64,000 nt of DNA. Source: Stenotrophomonas sp. 364 (GTDB lineage: Bacteria; Pseudomonadota; Gammaproteobacteria; Xanthomonadales; Xanthomonadaceae). The DNA lies in assembly GCF_009832905.1 (NCBI RefSeq), contig NZ_CP047135.1:722001-786000 (forward strand), given 5' to 3'. This document shows, in pieces, positions 10,196 through 20,868 of this stretch. Position 1 is the stretch's first letter. The number at the start of each line of letters is the position of its first letter. The position numbers and the translations under genes were made by a program. The notes beneath the pieces are model-generated. The model made no database searches and was not told where the DNA came from. It saw only the letters and a list, made by a program, of their open reading frames with translations.

Positions 10196-10203
10196 GGGCG
10201 TGA

Positions 10204-11259
10204 TCAACCGATCTTGACGCGCTCGGCACCGTCGGCGACGGTGACCGCACCGATGGTCCAGTGCGCCAGGCCCTGTGCGCTGACCGCTGCGGACACTGCC
10301 TCGGCCTGGTCGGCGGCCACGATCAGCACGAACCCGATGCCGCAGTTGAAGGTGCGCCACATTTCGCTGTCGGCCACCGCGCCTTCCTTCTGAAGCCACT
10401 GGAACACCGGCGGCAGCGTCCAGGCGTTGGCCTGGATGTCCAGGCCCAGGCCCTCGGGCACTACGCGGATGATGTTCTCGGTGAGGCCGCCGCCGGTGAT
10501 GTGGGCCATGCCGTGGATGGCCGCGCCGTGGTCCTTCAGCAGCGCCAGGATTGGCTTCACGTACAGGCGGGTCGGGGCCATGAGGGCATCGACCAGCTTG
10601 ACCCCGCCGTCCAGCTCCAGGTCGGCTGGCTGGCCGGCGCGGTCGTAGATGCGGCGCACCAGCGAGTACCCGTTGGAGTGCGGGCCGGAGGAGGCGATGC
10701 CGATCAGCACGTCGCCGGCGGCCACGCTGGCGCCATCCTTCAGCTCGCTCTTCTCGACCCCGGCCACGGTGAAGCCGGCCAGGTCGTACTCGCCCGGGGC
10801 GTACATGTCGGGCATTTCAGCGGTTTCGCCGCCGATCAGCGCGCAGCCGGCCTCGGTGCAGCCATTGGCGATGCCGCCCACGACGGCCGCGGCGGTGTCG
10901 ATGTCCAGCTTGCCGGTGGCGAAGTAGTCCAGGAAGAACAGCGGCTCGGCGCCCTGCACCAGCACGTCGTTCACGCACATGGCCACCAGGTCGATGCCGA
11001 TGGTGTCATGCCGGCCCAGCTGTTGTGCGAGCTTCAGCTTGGTGCCCACGCCGTCCGTGCCCGACACCAGCACCGGCTCGCGGTACTTGTTGGACAGGTC
11101 GAACAGCGCGCCGAAGCCCCCCAGCCCGCCCATCACTTCGGGGCGGAAGCTGCGCTTGACCAGCGGCTTGATGCGCTCGACCAGTGCATTGCCCGCGTCG
11201 ATGTCGACACCGGCGTCGCGGTAGGTCAGGGGAGAGGGGTTGGACGGGGAGTTGGTCAC
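10204..11259 (-). CDS. purM: Phosphoribosylformylglycinamidine cyclo-ligase PurM
   Basis: ATP-dependent AIR synthetase, fifth step of purine synthesis. The 351-residue product has the family signatures [42 protein letters not shown] and [20 protein letters not shown]. It is the first gene of a leftward operon ending in purN, the two purine enzymes being separated by two membrane-protein genes. Divergent from the DUF2066 gene across 108 bp. Confidence 0.97.
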   Translation of the reverse strand: MTNSPSNPSPLTYRDAGVDIDAGNALVERIKPLVKRSFRPEVMGGLGGFGALFDLSNKYREPVLVSGTDGVGTKLKLAQQLGRHDTIGIDLVAMCVNDVLVQGAEPLFFLDYFATGKLDIDTAAAVVGGIANGCTEAGCALIGGETAEMPDMYAPGEYDLAGFTVAGVEKSELKDGASVAAGDVLIGIASSGPHSNGYSLVRRIYDRAGQPADLELDGGVKLVDALMAPTRLYVKPILALLKDHGAAIHGMAHITGGGLTENIIRVVPEGLGLDIQANAWTLPPVFQWLQKEGAVADSEMWRTFNCGIGFVLIVAADQAEAVSAAVSAQGLAHWTIGAVTVADGAERVKIG

Positions 11260-11367
11260 GGGCGTCGGCGCTGCGCTGGGGTGAATCGGCGATTTTAACA
11301 GGCCACGTTGGCGCGCAGGCCCTATTCGGGCAACAATTCCCCCCGGATACGCTCAATGGAAGTCCTG

Positions 11368-12489
11368 ATGCGCCGCAGCCTCTTTTTGATGATGCTCCTC
11401 ACGCTATGCCTGCCGGTGGCCACGATGGCCCAGAGCGGCCTGCGTACCGAAGGCGACGTGGCCAGCGCCACGGGCGCCTATGAGGCCGAAGTGCCGGTCA
11501 ACAGCCAGGCCGACGCCGACCGCAACGGCGCGTTGGCGCGCGCGCTGGGCAATGTGCTGGCCAAGCTGTCCGGCGACCGCAGCGTGATGGGCCGCCCGGG
11601 CGTGGCCCAGGCCCTGCGCGGGGCCAAGGACTACGTGGCCAGCTATGACTACCGCCAGGACCAGAGCACCTCGGCCACCGGGGCCCCCAGCTTCCGCACC
11701 ACGCTGGTGGCACGTTTCCGCCAGGACGACGTGGACGGCCTGATTTCCGCGCTGGGGCTGCCGCTGTGGCCGCAGCCGCGGCCCAAGCCGGTGGTCTGGC
11801 TGGCCATCGACGATGGCAGCGGCCCGCGACTGGTCAGCGTGCAGCAGGCCAACGCGGCCCGCCCGTTGCTGAACCGCGCCATCGAGCGCGGCTACAAGCT
11901 GGGCCTGCCCGGCGGCAGCGCCGCCGAACAGGCGCTGGTGGGCGCGATCTGGCGCCAGGACACCGCCGCGGTGGCCCGTGCCTCCTCGCGCTATGCCCCG
12001 CCGATGCAGCTGGTGGGCAAGCTGTACCGCGCCAACGGCGGCTGGGTGGCCGATTGGGTGTTCGTGGACGGCGGCAAGGAACTGAACAAGTGGACCACCA
12101 AGGACACCGATGCCCGGCGGGCCATGGCCAGTGGCGCGGACGGCACCGCCGACGCGCTGGTCCGGCGCTACGCCAAGGCCGGGGCCGCCACCGGCGCGGC
12201 CGGCAGCTACACCATCGTGGTGAGCGGGCTGGACAGTGCCGAGGACTACCTGCGCCTGGCCGCCGGCCTGCGTGAGAACCCGGTGGTACGCACCATCACC
12301 CCGCTGCGCGCGTCGGGCAACCGCCTGGAGCTGTCGCTGGAGATGACCACCGGCCTGTCCGGCCTGAACCGCATGCTCGGCGACAACGGCGTGATCGTGC
12401 CGCTGGCCCCGCTGCCGGTGCCGGTCGACGGCGATGACGCGCCCGGCACGCCGCCGCCCCCGGCCAGCAACGAGTACCGACTGCGATGA
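11368..12489 (+). CDS. DUF2066 domain-containing exported protein
   Basis: Exported protein of 373 residues, unknown function. Signal peptide about residues 1-22 (LMMLLTLCLPVATMAQS). The DUF2066 core starts with YEAEVPVNSQADADRNGALA and continues with FRTTLVARFRQDDVDGLISA; a Pro-rich tail ends the protein. The ATG at 11368 is chosen because GGAAG lies five bases upstream and the signal peptide follows at once. In Xanthomonadaceae this gene typically precedes perM and hda, as here; it overlaps perM by four bases. Confidence 0.85.
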   Translation: MRRSLFLMMLLTLCLPVATMAQSGLRTEGDVASATGAYEAEVPVNSQADADRNGALARALGNVLAKLSGDRSVMGRPGVAQALRGAKDYVASYDYRQDQSTSATGAPSFRTTLVARFRQDDVDGLISALGLPLWPQPRPKPVVWLAIDDGSGPRLVSVQQANAARPLLNRAIERGYKLGLPGGSAAEQALVGAIWRQDTAAVARASSRYAPPMQLVGKLYRANGGWVADWVFVDGGKELNKWTTKDTDARRAMASGADGTADALVRRYAKAGAATGAAGSYTIVVSGLDSAEDYLRLAAGLRENPVVRTITPLRASGNRLELSLEMTTGLSGLNRMLGDNGVIVPLAPLPVPVDGDDAPGTPPPPASNEYRLR

Positions 12490-13658
12490 TCCTCACTCCC
12501 GAAGCCGAGATCGCGCAGTTCCTGCGCCGCCTCAAATACGTTCTGGCGGCGCTGGCAGTGGGCTGGGTGATCTGGCTGCTGGGCCCGATCCTCACCCCGT
12601 TCGTGCTGGCCCTGGCACTGGCCTGGCTGGGCGATCCGCTGGTCGACCGCATCGAGGCCACCGGCCGCTCGCGCAATACCGGCGTGGTGCTGGTGTTCGT
12701 GGCGATGATCCTGCTGATCACCGCCGCACTGCTGATCCTGGTGCCGATGATCGAGCGCCAGATCGCCACCTTGGTGGCGGCCATCCCGCAGGCCCAGCAA
12801 TGGCTGATGCAGACCGGCATTCCGTGGTTCGAGCAGAAGACCGGGCTGGAGATCATGCAGTGGATGGACCCGGACCGGCTGATCGAGTGGGTACGCAGCC
12901 ACTGGCAGCAGGCCGGCGGCTTCGCCAAGACCTTCTTCGGCTACGTGTCGCGCTCGGGCTTCACCATGGTGACCTGGGTAGTCAATATCCTGCTGCTGCC
13001 GATCCTGGCGTTCTACTTCCTGCGTGACTGGGACAAGCTGGTGGAGCGGGTCGCGTCGATGATCCCGCGCAACCACATCGGCACCATCACCAAGCTGGCC
13101 CGCGAGTCCGACGAGGTGCTGGGGGCGTTCATCCGCGGCCAGTTCCTGGTGATGATCGCGCTGGGCGTGGTGTATGCCGCCGGCCTGTCGCTGGTGGGGC
13201 TGAAGCTGGGCCTGTTGATCGGCCTGGTGGCCGGCCTGATCAGCTTCATTCCGTACCTGGGCGCCACCACCGGCATCGTGATGGCCATCGGTGCGGCGCT
13301 GGTGCAGGCGCAGGGCTTCGACCTGAAGCTGCTGATCCTGGTGGGCGTGGTGTTCACCGTGGGCCAGCTGCTGGAAAGCTACGTGCTCACTCCGCGCATC
13401 GTCGGCGACAAGATCGGCCTGCACCCGGTGGCGGTGATTTTCGCGGTGATGGCCGGTGGTCAGCTGTTCGGCTTCCTGGGCATGCTGCTGGCGCTGCCGG
13501 TGGCGGCGGTCAGCAACGTGCTGCTGCGCTATGCGCACCAGCGTTATCGCCAGAGCGACCTGTATGCCGGCGAGAAGTCGGCGATCGTGCTGGATTCCTA
13601 CATCGACAAGCCCACCATCATCGTGGACACCTCGCCGAAGGCGCCTGACCTTCAGTGA
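12486..13658 (+). CDS. perM: AI-2E/PerM family permease
   Basis: Integral membrane protein of 390 residues in the AI-2E exporter family (PF01594). Paired N-terminal helices (VLAALAVGWVIWLLGPIL, TPFVLALALAWLGDPLVD) with the family signature, an extended central domain, then a cluster of C-terminal helices including the conserved GLISFIPYLGATTGIVMAIG. Substrate unknown; the family includes quorum-signal and ion transporters. It overlaps its upstream neighbour (ATGA) and the hda start (GTGA). Confidence 0.88.
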   Translation: MILTPEAEIAQFLRRLKYVLAALAVGWVIWLLGPILTPFVLALALAWLGDPLVDRIEATGRSRNTGVVLVFVAMILLITAALLILVPMIERQIATLVAAIPQAQQWLMQTGIPWFEQKTGLEIMQWMDPDRLIEWVRSHWQQAGGFAKTFFGYVSRSGFTMVTWVVNILLLPILAFYFLRDWDKLVERVASMIPRNHIGTITKLARESDEVLGAFIRGQFLVMIALGVVYAAGLSLVGLKLGLLIGLVAGLISFIPYLGATTGIVMAIGAALVQAQGFDLKLLILVGVVFTVGQLLESYVLTPRIVGDKIGLHPVAVIFAVMAGGQLFGFLGMLLALPVAAVSNVLLRYAHQRYRQSDLYAGEKSAIVLDSYIDKPTIIVDTSPKAPDLQ

Positions 13659-14365
13659 GCGTCGTTCCGCAGCTGCCGCTCGCCCTGCGCTACCCGCAGG
13701 ACGAGCGACTGGAAACCTTCATCGGTGCACCGGACGGTGCGCTGGCGCAGCTGCGTGCGATCGCGGTGGGGGCCGCACATGACTGGGTGTACCTGGAAGG
13801 CGCGGCCGGTACCGGCAAGACCCACCAGGCGCTGGCGATGTGCTCGCTGGCCGAACAGGCCGGCCGCCAGCCGACCTACCTGCCGCTGAAGGCGGTGGTG
13901 GGCCGGACCCGCGCCGCGCTGGAGTCGCTGGAGGGGCGCGACCTGGTCGCGCTGGACGGGCTGGATGCGGTGGCCGGGCAGCGCGAGGACGAGGTGGCGC
14001 TGTTTGATTTCCACAACCGCGCGCGCAGTGCCGGCATCACCCTGTTGTATACCGCCCAGCACGGCCCGGACCAGCTCGGCCTGGTGCTGCCGGACCTGCG
14101 TTCGCGCCTGCAGCAGTGCGTCCGCGTGCAGCTGCAGCCGCTGGATGACGAAGGCCGCGCGGCGGTGCTGCGCGAACGCGCGTTGCGCCGTGGCCTGGCC
14201 ATCGACGAGGCGGCGATCGAATGGCTGCTCACCCGTACCGGCCGCGAACTGGGCAGCCTGGTCAGCCTGCTGGACTGGCTGGACCGCGAATCGCTGGCGG
14301 CACAGCGACGCATCACCGTGCCGTTCCTGCGGCAGGTCCTGGAAGACGGCCCGCACCGGTTGTAG
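13655..14365 (+). CDS. hda: Hda-like DnaA regulatory inactivator (AAA+)
   Basis: AAA+ protein related to DnaA that, with the DNA-loaded sliding clamp, stimulates DnaA-ATP hydrolysis after initiation. The 236-residue product begins with a clamp-binding motif (VVPQLPLAL, compare QLxLPL), has Walker A EGAAGTGKTHQALA, Walker B LVALDGLDAV, and DLRSRLQQCVRVQLQPLDD with the arginine-finger region. The start is a GTG at 13655 overlapping the perM stop. Its TAG stop lies inside the GTAG head of a SMAG repeat. Confidence 0.92.
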   Translation: MSVVPQLPLALRYPQDERLETFIGAPDGALAQLRAIAVGAAHDWVYLEGAAGTGKTHQALAMCSLAEQAGRQPTYLPLKAVVGRTRAALESLEGRDLVALDGLDAVAGQREDEVALFDFHNRARSAGITLLYTAQHGPDQLGLVLPDLRSRLQQCVRVQLQPLDDEGRAAVLRERALRRGLAIDEAAIEWLLTRTGRELGSLVSLLDWLDRESLAAQRRITVPFLRQVLEDGPHRL

Positions 14366-14432
14366 AGCCGACCGTTGGTCGGCTGCTCTGGTGGGCTCGG
14401 GCGGAGAGCAGCCGACCAACGGTCGGCTCTAC
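14362..14432. repeat. Inverted pair of SMAG repeats between hda and murU
   Basis: Two facing GTAG elements: GTAGAGCCGACCGTTGGTCG from 14362 on the plus strand and its inverse ending at 14432. Together they can form two small hairpins or one long one between the convergent genes hda and murU. The first element supplies the hda stop codon (TAG at 14363-14365). Probably also acts in transcription termination or mRNA protection. Confidence 0.9.
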
Positions 14433-14465
14433 CGCCGGGTCGCCCAGGTTCGTGCCCGCGGTGTT

Positions 14466-16201
<1,736 letters not shown>

Positions 16202-16260
16202 GGACAGGTACGTCGAAGCGGCACCGGGTGGCGCCAGGCGAATAGGAGAAGTGCGTCGGC

Positions 16261-16536
16261 TCAGCGCTTGCCGCCGCCGCTCACAAGCCGCAGCAGGGCA
16301 AGCACGGCCACCGCACCGAGGACCGCGCCGAGGAAGCCGGCCGGCTCACCGGCGGCATACCAGCCCATGTACTGGCCAAACCAGCCGGCCAGCAGTGCGC
16401 CGACGATGCCCAGCACGATGGTCAGCAGGCAGCCCATGCGGTTGTTGCCGGGCATGAAGAAACGCCCGAGCAGGCCGACGAAAAAGCCGACCAGGATGAT
16501 GTAGAGCCAGCTGGTGCTGCCGAACAGTCCGTTCAT
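16261..16536 (-). CDS. GlsB/YeaQ/YmgE family stress-response membrane protein
   Basis: Small hydrophobic protein of 91 residues with three membrane spans (WLYIILVGFFVGLLGRFFMP, MGCLLTIVLGIVGALLAGWF, GFLGAVLGAVAVLALLRLV). The GRFFMPGNNRMGCLLTIVLG segment is the transglycosylase-associated signature of this family. Members are induced by stress; the molecular function is not established. It precedes a 59-bp gap to amgK. Confidence 0.85.
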   Translation of the reverse strand: MNGLFGSTSWLYIILVGFFVGLLGRFFMPGNNRMGCLLTIVLGIVGALLAGWFGQYMGWYAAGEPAGFLGAVLGAVAVLALLRLVSGGGKR

Positions 16537-16606
16537 GCCATCTACGCCGTCGAGGGATGGACGCAGCCTAGCAAGGCCAGGCTGCGTCCGTCACGGCGTG
16601 ACGCAA

Positions 16607-18100
16607 TCAGCAGCAGCCGTGGCCGCCGTGGCGGGTGCCGCTGTCGGCGGCCACCGGCGAACCGCTGGTCTCACCGCGCAGGCTGGCCGCGTAGTGCTCG
16701 CTGATCACCTTGGACACGCACGCGGTGACCTTCTTGCCCATCGGAATGTGCAGGAACTCGTTCGGGCCATGCGCGTTGGAGTGCGGGCCGAGCACGCCGG
16801 TGATCATGAACTGCGCGCCGGGGAACTTCTCGCCCAGCATGCCCATGAACGGGATCGAGCCACCTTCGCCCATGTACATCGCCGGCTTGCCGAAGAAGGT
16901 CTGGCTGGCGTCGTCGATGGCCTGGGTCAGCCACGGCGCCATCGCCGGGGCGTTCCAGCCGCTGGAGGCCTTTTCCAGGTCCAGCTTCACTTCCGCGCCG
17001 TTCGGCGGGTCGCGCAGGAGCGCTTCTTTCAGCAGCTCGCCGCAGGCCTTGCCGTCGGCGGTGGGCGGCAGGCGCAGCGACAGCTTCACCGCGGTATGCG
17101 GGCGCAGCACGTTGCCGGCCGAGGCCAGCGGCGGCATGCCGTCCACGCCGGTCACCGACAACGCCGGGCGCCAGGTGCGGTTGAGCACCAGCTCGGTGAG
17201 GTCTTCGTTCATCGGCTTGAGACCGTCGACCATCGGGAATTTCTCGAAGATCGCGGTGTCCACCACGTCGGCGGCGCGCTTGGCCTGTTCCAAGCGCTCG
17301 GCCGGGATCTCGACATTCATGCCGTCGATCAGGATGCGGCCGGTGTTCTCGTCCTCGATGCGCGACAGCAGCTGGCGCAGCAGGCGGAAGCTGGACGGGA
17401 TCACGCCGGAGGCATCGCCGGAATGCACGCCTTCGTTGAGCACCTTCACCGAGAAGTTGCCGCCGGTCAGGCCGCGCAGCGAGGTGGTGCACCACAGCTG
17501 GTCGTAGTTGGCGCAGCCCGAATCCAGGCACACCACCAGCGAGGGCTTGCCGATGCGGTCGGCCAGGTGGTCCACGTAGGCCGGCAGGTCGTAGCTGCCC
17601 GATTCTTCGCAGGCTTCGATCAGCACCACGCAGCGCGCATGCGGCAGGCCCTGTTCCTGCAGCGCAAGCACGGCAGCCAGCGAACCGAACATGGCATAGC
17701 CGTCGTCGGCGCCACCGCGGCCGTACAGCTTGTCGCCGCGCAGCACCGGAATCCACGGGCCCAGGTCGTCGTCCCAGCCGGTCATTTCCGGCTGCTTGTC
17801 CAGGTGGCCGTACAGCAGGATGGTGTCGTCGCCGGTCTCGGCGCCGGAGGCGGGGATTTCCAGCAGCAGCAGCGGCGTGCGGCCTTCCAGGCGCACCACC
17901 TCTACCGTCAGGCCTGGCAGATTCTGGGCACGGGCCCAGGTCTCCATCAGGGTAACGGCCTGCTCCATGTACCCATTGGCCACCCAATCTGCGTCGAACA
18001 TCGGCGATTTGTTGGGAATACGGATGTAATCGACCAATTGCGGGACGATGTCGCTGTCCCACTTCTCACTGACGAATTGGCCGAGTTTGGTGCTGTCCAT
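16607..18100 (-). CDS. M20 family metallopeptidase (dipeptidase) with His/Cys-rich tail
   Basis: Zinc dipeptidase/carboxypeptidase of 497 residues. Metal ligands and catalytic residues appear in LLYGHLDKQPE, YGRGGADDGYAMF, LIEACEESGSYD, LVVCLDSGC and the C-terminal HGPNEFLHIPM. The ATG at 18100 follows GGAG six bases upstream. The frame is open for a further 365 codons upstream with no family resemblance, so the longer reading is rejected. The protein ends in an unusual RHGGHGCC tail, which could bind metal. It stands alone, divergent from the ComEA-like gene. Confidence 0.92.
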   Translation of the reverse strand: MDSTKLGQFVSEKWDSDIVPQLVDYIRIPNKSPMFDADWVANGYMEQAVTLMETWARAQNLPGLTVEVVRLEGRTPLLLLEIPASGAETGDDTILLYGHLDKQPEMTGWDDDLGPWIPVLRGDKLYGRGGADDGYAMFGSLAAVLALQEQGLPHARCVVLIEACEESGSYDLPAYVDHLADRIGKPSLVVCLDSGCANYDQLWCTTSLRGLTGGNFSVKVLNEGVHSGDASGVIPSSFRLLRQLLSRIEDENTGRILIDGMNVEIPAERLEQAKRAADVVDTAIFEKFPMVDGLKPMNEDLTELVLNRTWRPALSVTGVDGMPPLASAGNVLRPHTAVKLSLRLPPTADGKACGELLKEALLRDPPNGAEVKLDLEKASSGWNAPAMAPWLTQAIDDASQTFFGKPAMYMGEGGSIPFMGMLGEKFPGAQFMITGVLGPHSNAHGPNEFLHIPMGKKVTACVSKVISEHYAASLRGETSGSPVAADSGTRHGGHGCC

Positions 18101-18299
18101 CTGACACTCCGGATGCATTGGCAAGTCCTCACATTCTACGCCCGGAGCGGGGGTAGGGATTTCCCTACACAACGTCAGGTATTTGGCTGGCTGTGTGAAG
18201 TCGCTGTGGACGATAGGCTGTGTGTATGTGGCGAGGCACGCTGGAGCTTCCGACGGGATAGCCGGCAGGCACCGGTTCCGAGCCACAAGGAGTAGCAAG

Positions 18300-18629
18300 G
18301 TGGGGCCTTGGTTTTCGTGTAAGGCGCTGGTGCTGGGACTGTTGCTGATGGGGGCTGCGCAAGCATCCGACCGGATCGACATCAATACAGCAGATGCGTC
18401 GACGCTGCAGCAGGGACTGACGAACGTGGGGCCACACAAGGCCGAGGCGATCGTCGCGTACCGGCGACAACACGGCCACTTCCTTCGCGTCGAGGATTTG
18501 ACGCGGGTGAAGGGGATAGGGACAGCAACGGTCGAACGGAATCGACAACGGATGACGACGGGGATCATGAAGAGTCCCGCCGCGGAACCGCCCAGGAGGG
18601 CGTTGCCGGCATCCGTACCGAGGCGCTGA
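18300..18629 (+). CDS. ComEA-like helix-hairpin-helix DNA-binding protein
   Basis: Exported protein of 109 residues with a signal peptide (VLGLLLMGAAQASD) and a double helix-hairpin-helix: IDINTADASTLQQGLTNVGP and FLRVEDLTRVKGIGTATVER. Proteins of this type bind incoming DNA in the periplasm during natural transformation. The start is a GTG at 18300, nine bases after AAGGAG; there is no ATG at the signal peptide. A basic, Pro-rich tail follows the domain. No other competence gene is nearby. Confidence 0.85.
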   Translation: MGPWFSCKALVLGLLLMGAAQASDRIDINTADASTLQQGLTNVGPHKAEAIVAYRRQHGHFLRVEDLTRVKGIGTATVERNRQRMTTGIMKSPAAEPPRRALPASVPRR

Positions 18630-19052
18630 CCAGACAGGACAGGTCGGGGACGGGCAGGGAGCCTGTCACTGGTTGCCGCGCAGGACGCGCGGTGACACCG
18701 ACATACGCAGGGATGCGTGCGCGGAAGGATTGGCGCGGATCCACCAGGACGGTGGCATCCAGACCCGGGAAGGGCTGTGATGGCGGAACAGGATACGGCC
18801 GAGTGCAGGGAGCATGGCCGGCACCCATACTGGGCAGGATGCACAGGGGGAAGGCGGGATGCCGACAAGGACGTGATGATTGCCCGGTACTGCGCAGGGA
18901 TGCGCGGCCGGGCAATTTCTTTTTGGACGGCGTGGAGTGCTCGCGCCGACAACGCCACGCCATGCGTGGCTGTCTTGATCAAGAAGCCGCGAACACCTGT
19001 TTCATGCAGTGCGTTGGTGTAGCGTCTGCGCATCACTGGATGGAATGACCCC
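18630..19052. other. 423-bp gap without a convincing gene
   Basis: No open frame here has recognisable family content or a ribosome binding site. The stretch contains several purine-rich GCAGGGATGCG-like words and a GCCACGCCATGCGTGGC palindrome (about 18955-18971), also found in the SMAG variant between sufB and sufC. It may hold the promoter of the L,D-transpeptidase gene, which I cannot place. Confidence 0.5.
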
Positions 19053-20120
19053 ATGGCACCACGCCGCGCGTTGCTTACCCTGGCCTTGGCCACCCTGTTC
19101 GCCAGCGGATTCTGCTCGGCCGCGGCTGCTGCACCGCCGGCCAGCACGAGCGCTGAAAAATCCCCCGCCGCACCGCGCGGGCCCACCGATCTCAAGCCGG
19201 GCGAGTTTCTCTGGCATCCGGAAATCTCGCCGGCCGGGCCGATCGTGCTGGTGGTCAGCCTGGATGAGCAGCGCGCCTACGTGTACCGCAACGGCATCGC
19301 CATTGGCCTGAGCACGATCAGCTCGGGCAAGACCGGGCATGAAACCCCGACCGGTGTGTTCACCATTCTGCAGAAGGACAAGGACCACAAGTCCAACCTC
19401 TACAACAGTGCGCCGATGCCTTACATGCAGCGGCTGACCTGGGACGGCATCGCGCTGCACGGCGGCAACCTGCCCGGGCACCCGGCCTCGCACGGCTGCG
19501 TGCGCCTGCCGCAGGCGTTCGCGCAGAAGCTGTTCGGTGAAACCAAGCGCGGCGACACCGTGGTGGTGGCCGACGCCAAGAGCGCGCCGATGACGCTGGC
19601 CTACCCGGCGGTGCTGGCCCCGGTGAACAGCACCGGCAAGCCGTTGGTGGAAACCACCGATGCGCCGGCGCATTACTGGAACGACGCGGCCGCGCCGAGT
19701 GGCCAGGTGGGCATCCTGGTGAGCCTGCACGACCAGCGCCTGTACGTGCTGCGCGATGGCGTGTTGATCGGCGAATCGCACCTGGAGGCCAAGGCCCTGC
19801 CAGCGTTCGAGGGCACCACCCTGTTCGTGATGCAGCAGGGCTACTCGGATGTGCCCAGCCCGCTGGACGCCCACCAGCGCCTGCACAAGTGGACCGCCTA
19901 CCCGTTGCTGGGGCAGAGCGCGGGCAATGCGAGCCCGGACCTGCTGGCCACGCCCAGCCTGCCGATGGCGCTGCCGCCGGAATTTGCCGAGCAGTTGTAC
20001 AAGGCGCTGGTGCCCGGCACCACGCTGCTGGTGACCAGCCTGCCGGCGGTACGCCCGGTGGCCGATGAACAGAACCTGCAGCCGGTGTTGGAATCGGACG
20101 CGGACGGGTCCACCTTGTAA
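19053..20120 (+). CDS. YkuD-type L,D-transpeptidase
   Basis: Periplasmic enzyme forming 3-3 peptidoglycan cross-links or anchoring proteins to the wall. The 355-residue product has a signal peptide (residues 1-27), then a YkuD domain with IVLVVSLDEQRAYVYRNGIA and the catalytic signature ALHGGNLPGHPASHGCVRLP, containing His136, His147 and Cys149. The C-terminal half (from about residue 200) carries a second stretch of similar start, VGILVSLHDQRLYVLRDGVL, without the catalytic motif: an internal duplication with a degenerate second lobe. It lies 17 bp before a second transpeptidase gene. Confidence 0.92.
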   Translation: MAPRRALLTLALATLFASGFCSAAAAAPPASTSAEKSPAAPRGPTDLKPGEFLWHPEISPAGPIVLVVSLDEQRAYVYRNGIAIGLSTISSGKTGHETPTGVFTILQKDKDHKSNLYNSAPMPYMQRLTWDGIALHGGNLPGHPASHGCVRLPQAFAQKLFGETKRGDTVVVADAKSAPMTLAYPAVLAPVNSTGKPLVETTDAPAHYWNDAAAPSGQVGILVSLHDQRLYVLRDGVLIGESHLEAKALPAFEGTTLFVMQQGYSDVPSPLDAHQRLHKWTAYPLLGQSAGNASPDLLATPSLPMALPPEFAEQLYKALVPGTTLLVTSLPAVRPVADEQNLQPVLESDADGSTL

Positions 20121-20137
20121 CCAATGGCCCTGTTGGT

Positions 20138-20854
20138 ATGTCGTCCATGCGCGTGACCCGGAGAACTCGAACTGTCCTGTGTGGGCTGGCGCTGGCCGGG
20201 TCGGGCGCGTGCGCGGCCGCCGCGCCGGCCGCCCTGCCGCCGGCACAGCTGGCCGACATGCTGGCGCGCGCGGCGCCGGGCGCCGACCGCAAGGTGCTGC
20301 AGCTGGCCGCAAAGGCAATGACCTGCGCTCTGCGGCGGCCGGAACTGGGTATCGACCCGACTCGGCTGAGCGTGATCGACTACTCGCGCCCGTCCACCGA
20401 ACAGCGCATGTGGGTGTTCGACCTGGCCCGACAGAAACTGCTGTTCGAGGAATGGGTGGCGCATGGCCGCAACAGCGGGGGCAACCAGACCGAACATTTT
20501 TCCAATCGCGATGGCAGCTTCATGTCCAGCCTGGGCGCGTTCACCGCGAAGGAAACCTACATGGGCGGCAATGGGTATTCATTGCGCCTGGAAGGGCTTG
20601 AGCCGGGCTTCAACGACCATGCGCGCGACCGCGCCATCGTCATCCATGGCGCCCCGTACGTGAACCCGACCATGGCCCGGCTGCAGGGCCGGCTGGGCCG
20701 CAGCCTCGGCTGCCCGGCGGTCCGGCTGACCGTGGCCAAGCCGCTCATCAACAGCCTGCGTGACGGTGCGATGGTGTTCGCCTACTACCCCGACAAGGAC
20801 TGGCTGGCACGTTCGCAGCTGTTGGGCCCGGACTGCGGCGGCCGCGCCGGCTGA
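20138..20854 (+). CDS. Murein L,D-transpeptidase catalytic domain protein (YkuD_2 type)
   Basis: Exported protein of 238 residues with a signal peptide ending about residue 29. The catalytic half shows MWVFDLARQKLLFEEWVAHG, AIVIHGAPYV with His170 and LGRSLGCPAVRL with Cys192, the arrangement of the YkuD_2 (PF13645-like) branch rather than classic YkuD. It follows the other transpeptidase at 17 bp and precedes the HutD/Ves gene at 14 bp, suggesting one transcript. A second ATG at 20147 is possible. Confidence 0.88.
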   Translation: MSSMRVTRRTRTVLCGLALAGSGACAAAAPAALPPAQLADMLARAAPGADRKVLQLAAKAMTCALRRPELGIDPTRLSVIDYSRPSTEQRMWVFDLARQKLLFEEWVAHGRNSGGNQTEHFSNRDGSFMSSLGAFTAKETYMGGNGYSLRLEGLEPGFNDHARDRAIVIHGAPYVNPTMARLQGRLGRSLGCPAVRLTVAKPLINSLRDGAMVFAYYPDKDWLARSQLLGPDCGGRAG

Positions 20855-20868
20855 GGCACAATGCCGGC

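Noticed and set aside
18692..19048. 118-codon frame in the gap before the L,D-transpeptidase
   Set aside because: No ribosome binding site, atypical composition and no recognisable domain; overlaps a second open frame of similar quality.
18101..19195. 365-codon upstream extension of the M20 peptidase frame
   Set aside because: The added part has no family content, runs opposite the ComEA-like gene, and a good Shine-Dalgarno and ATG occur at 18100.
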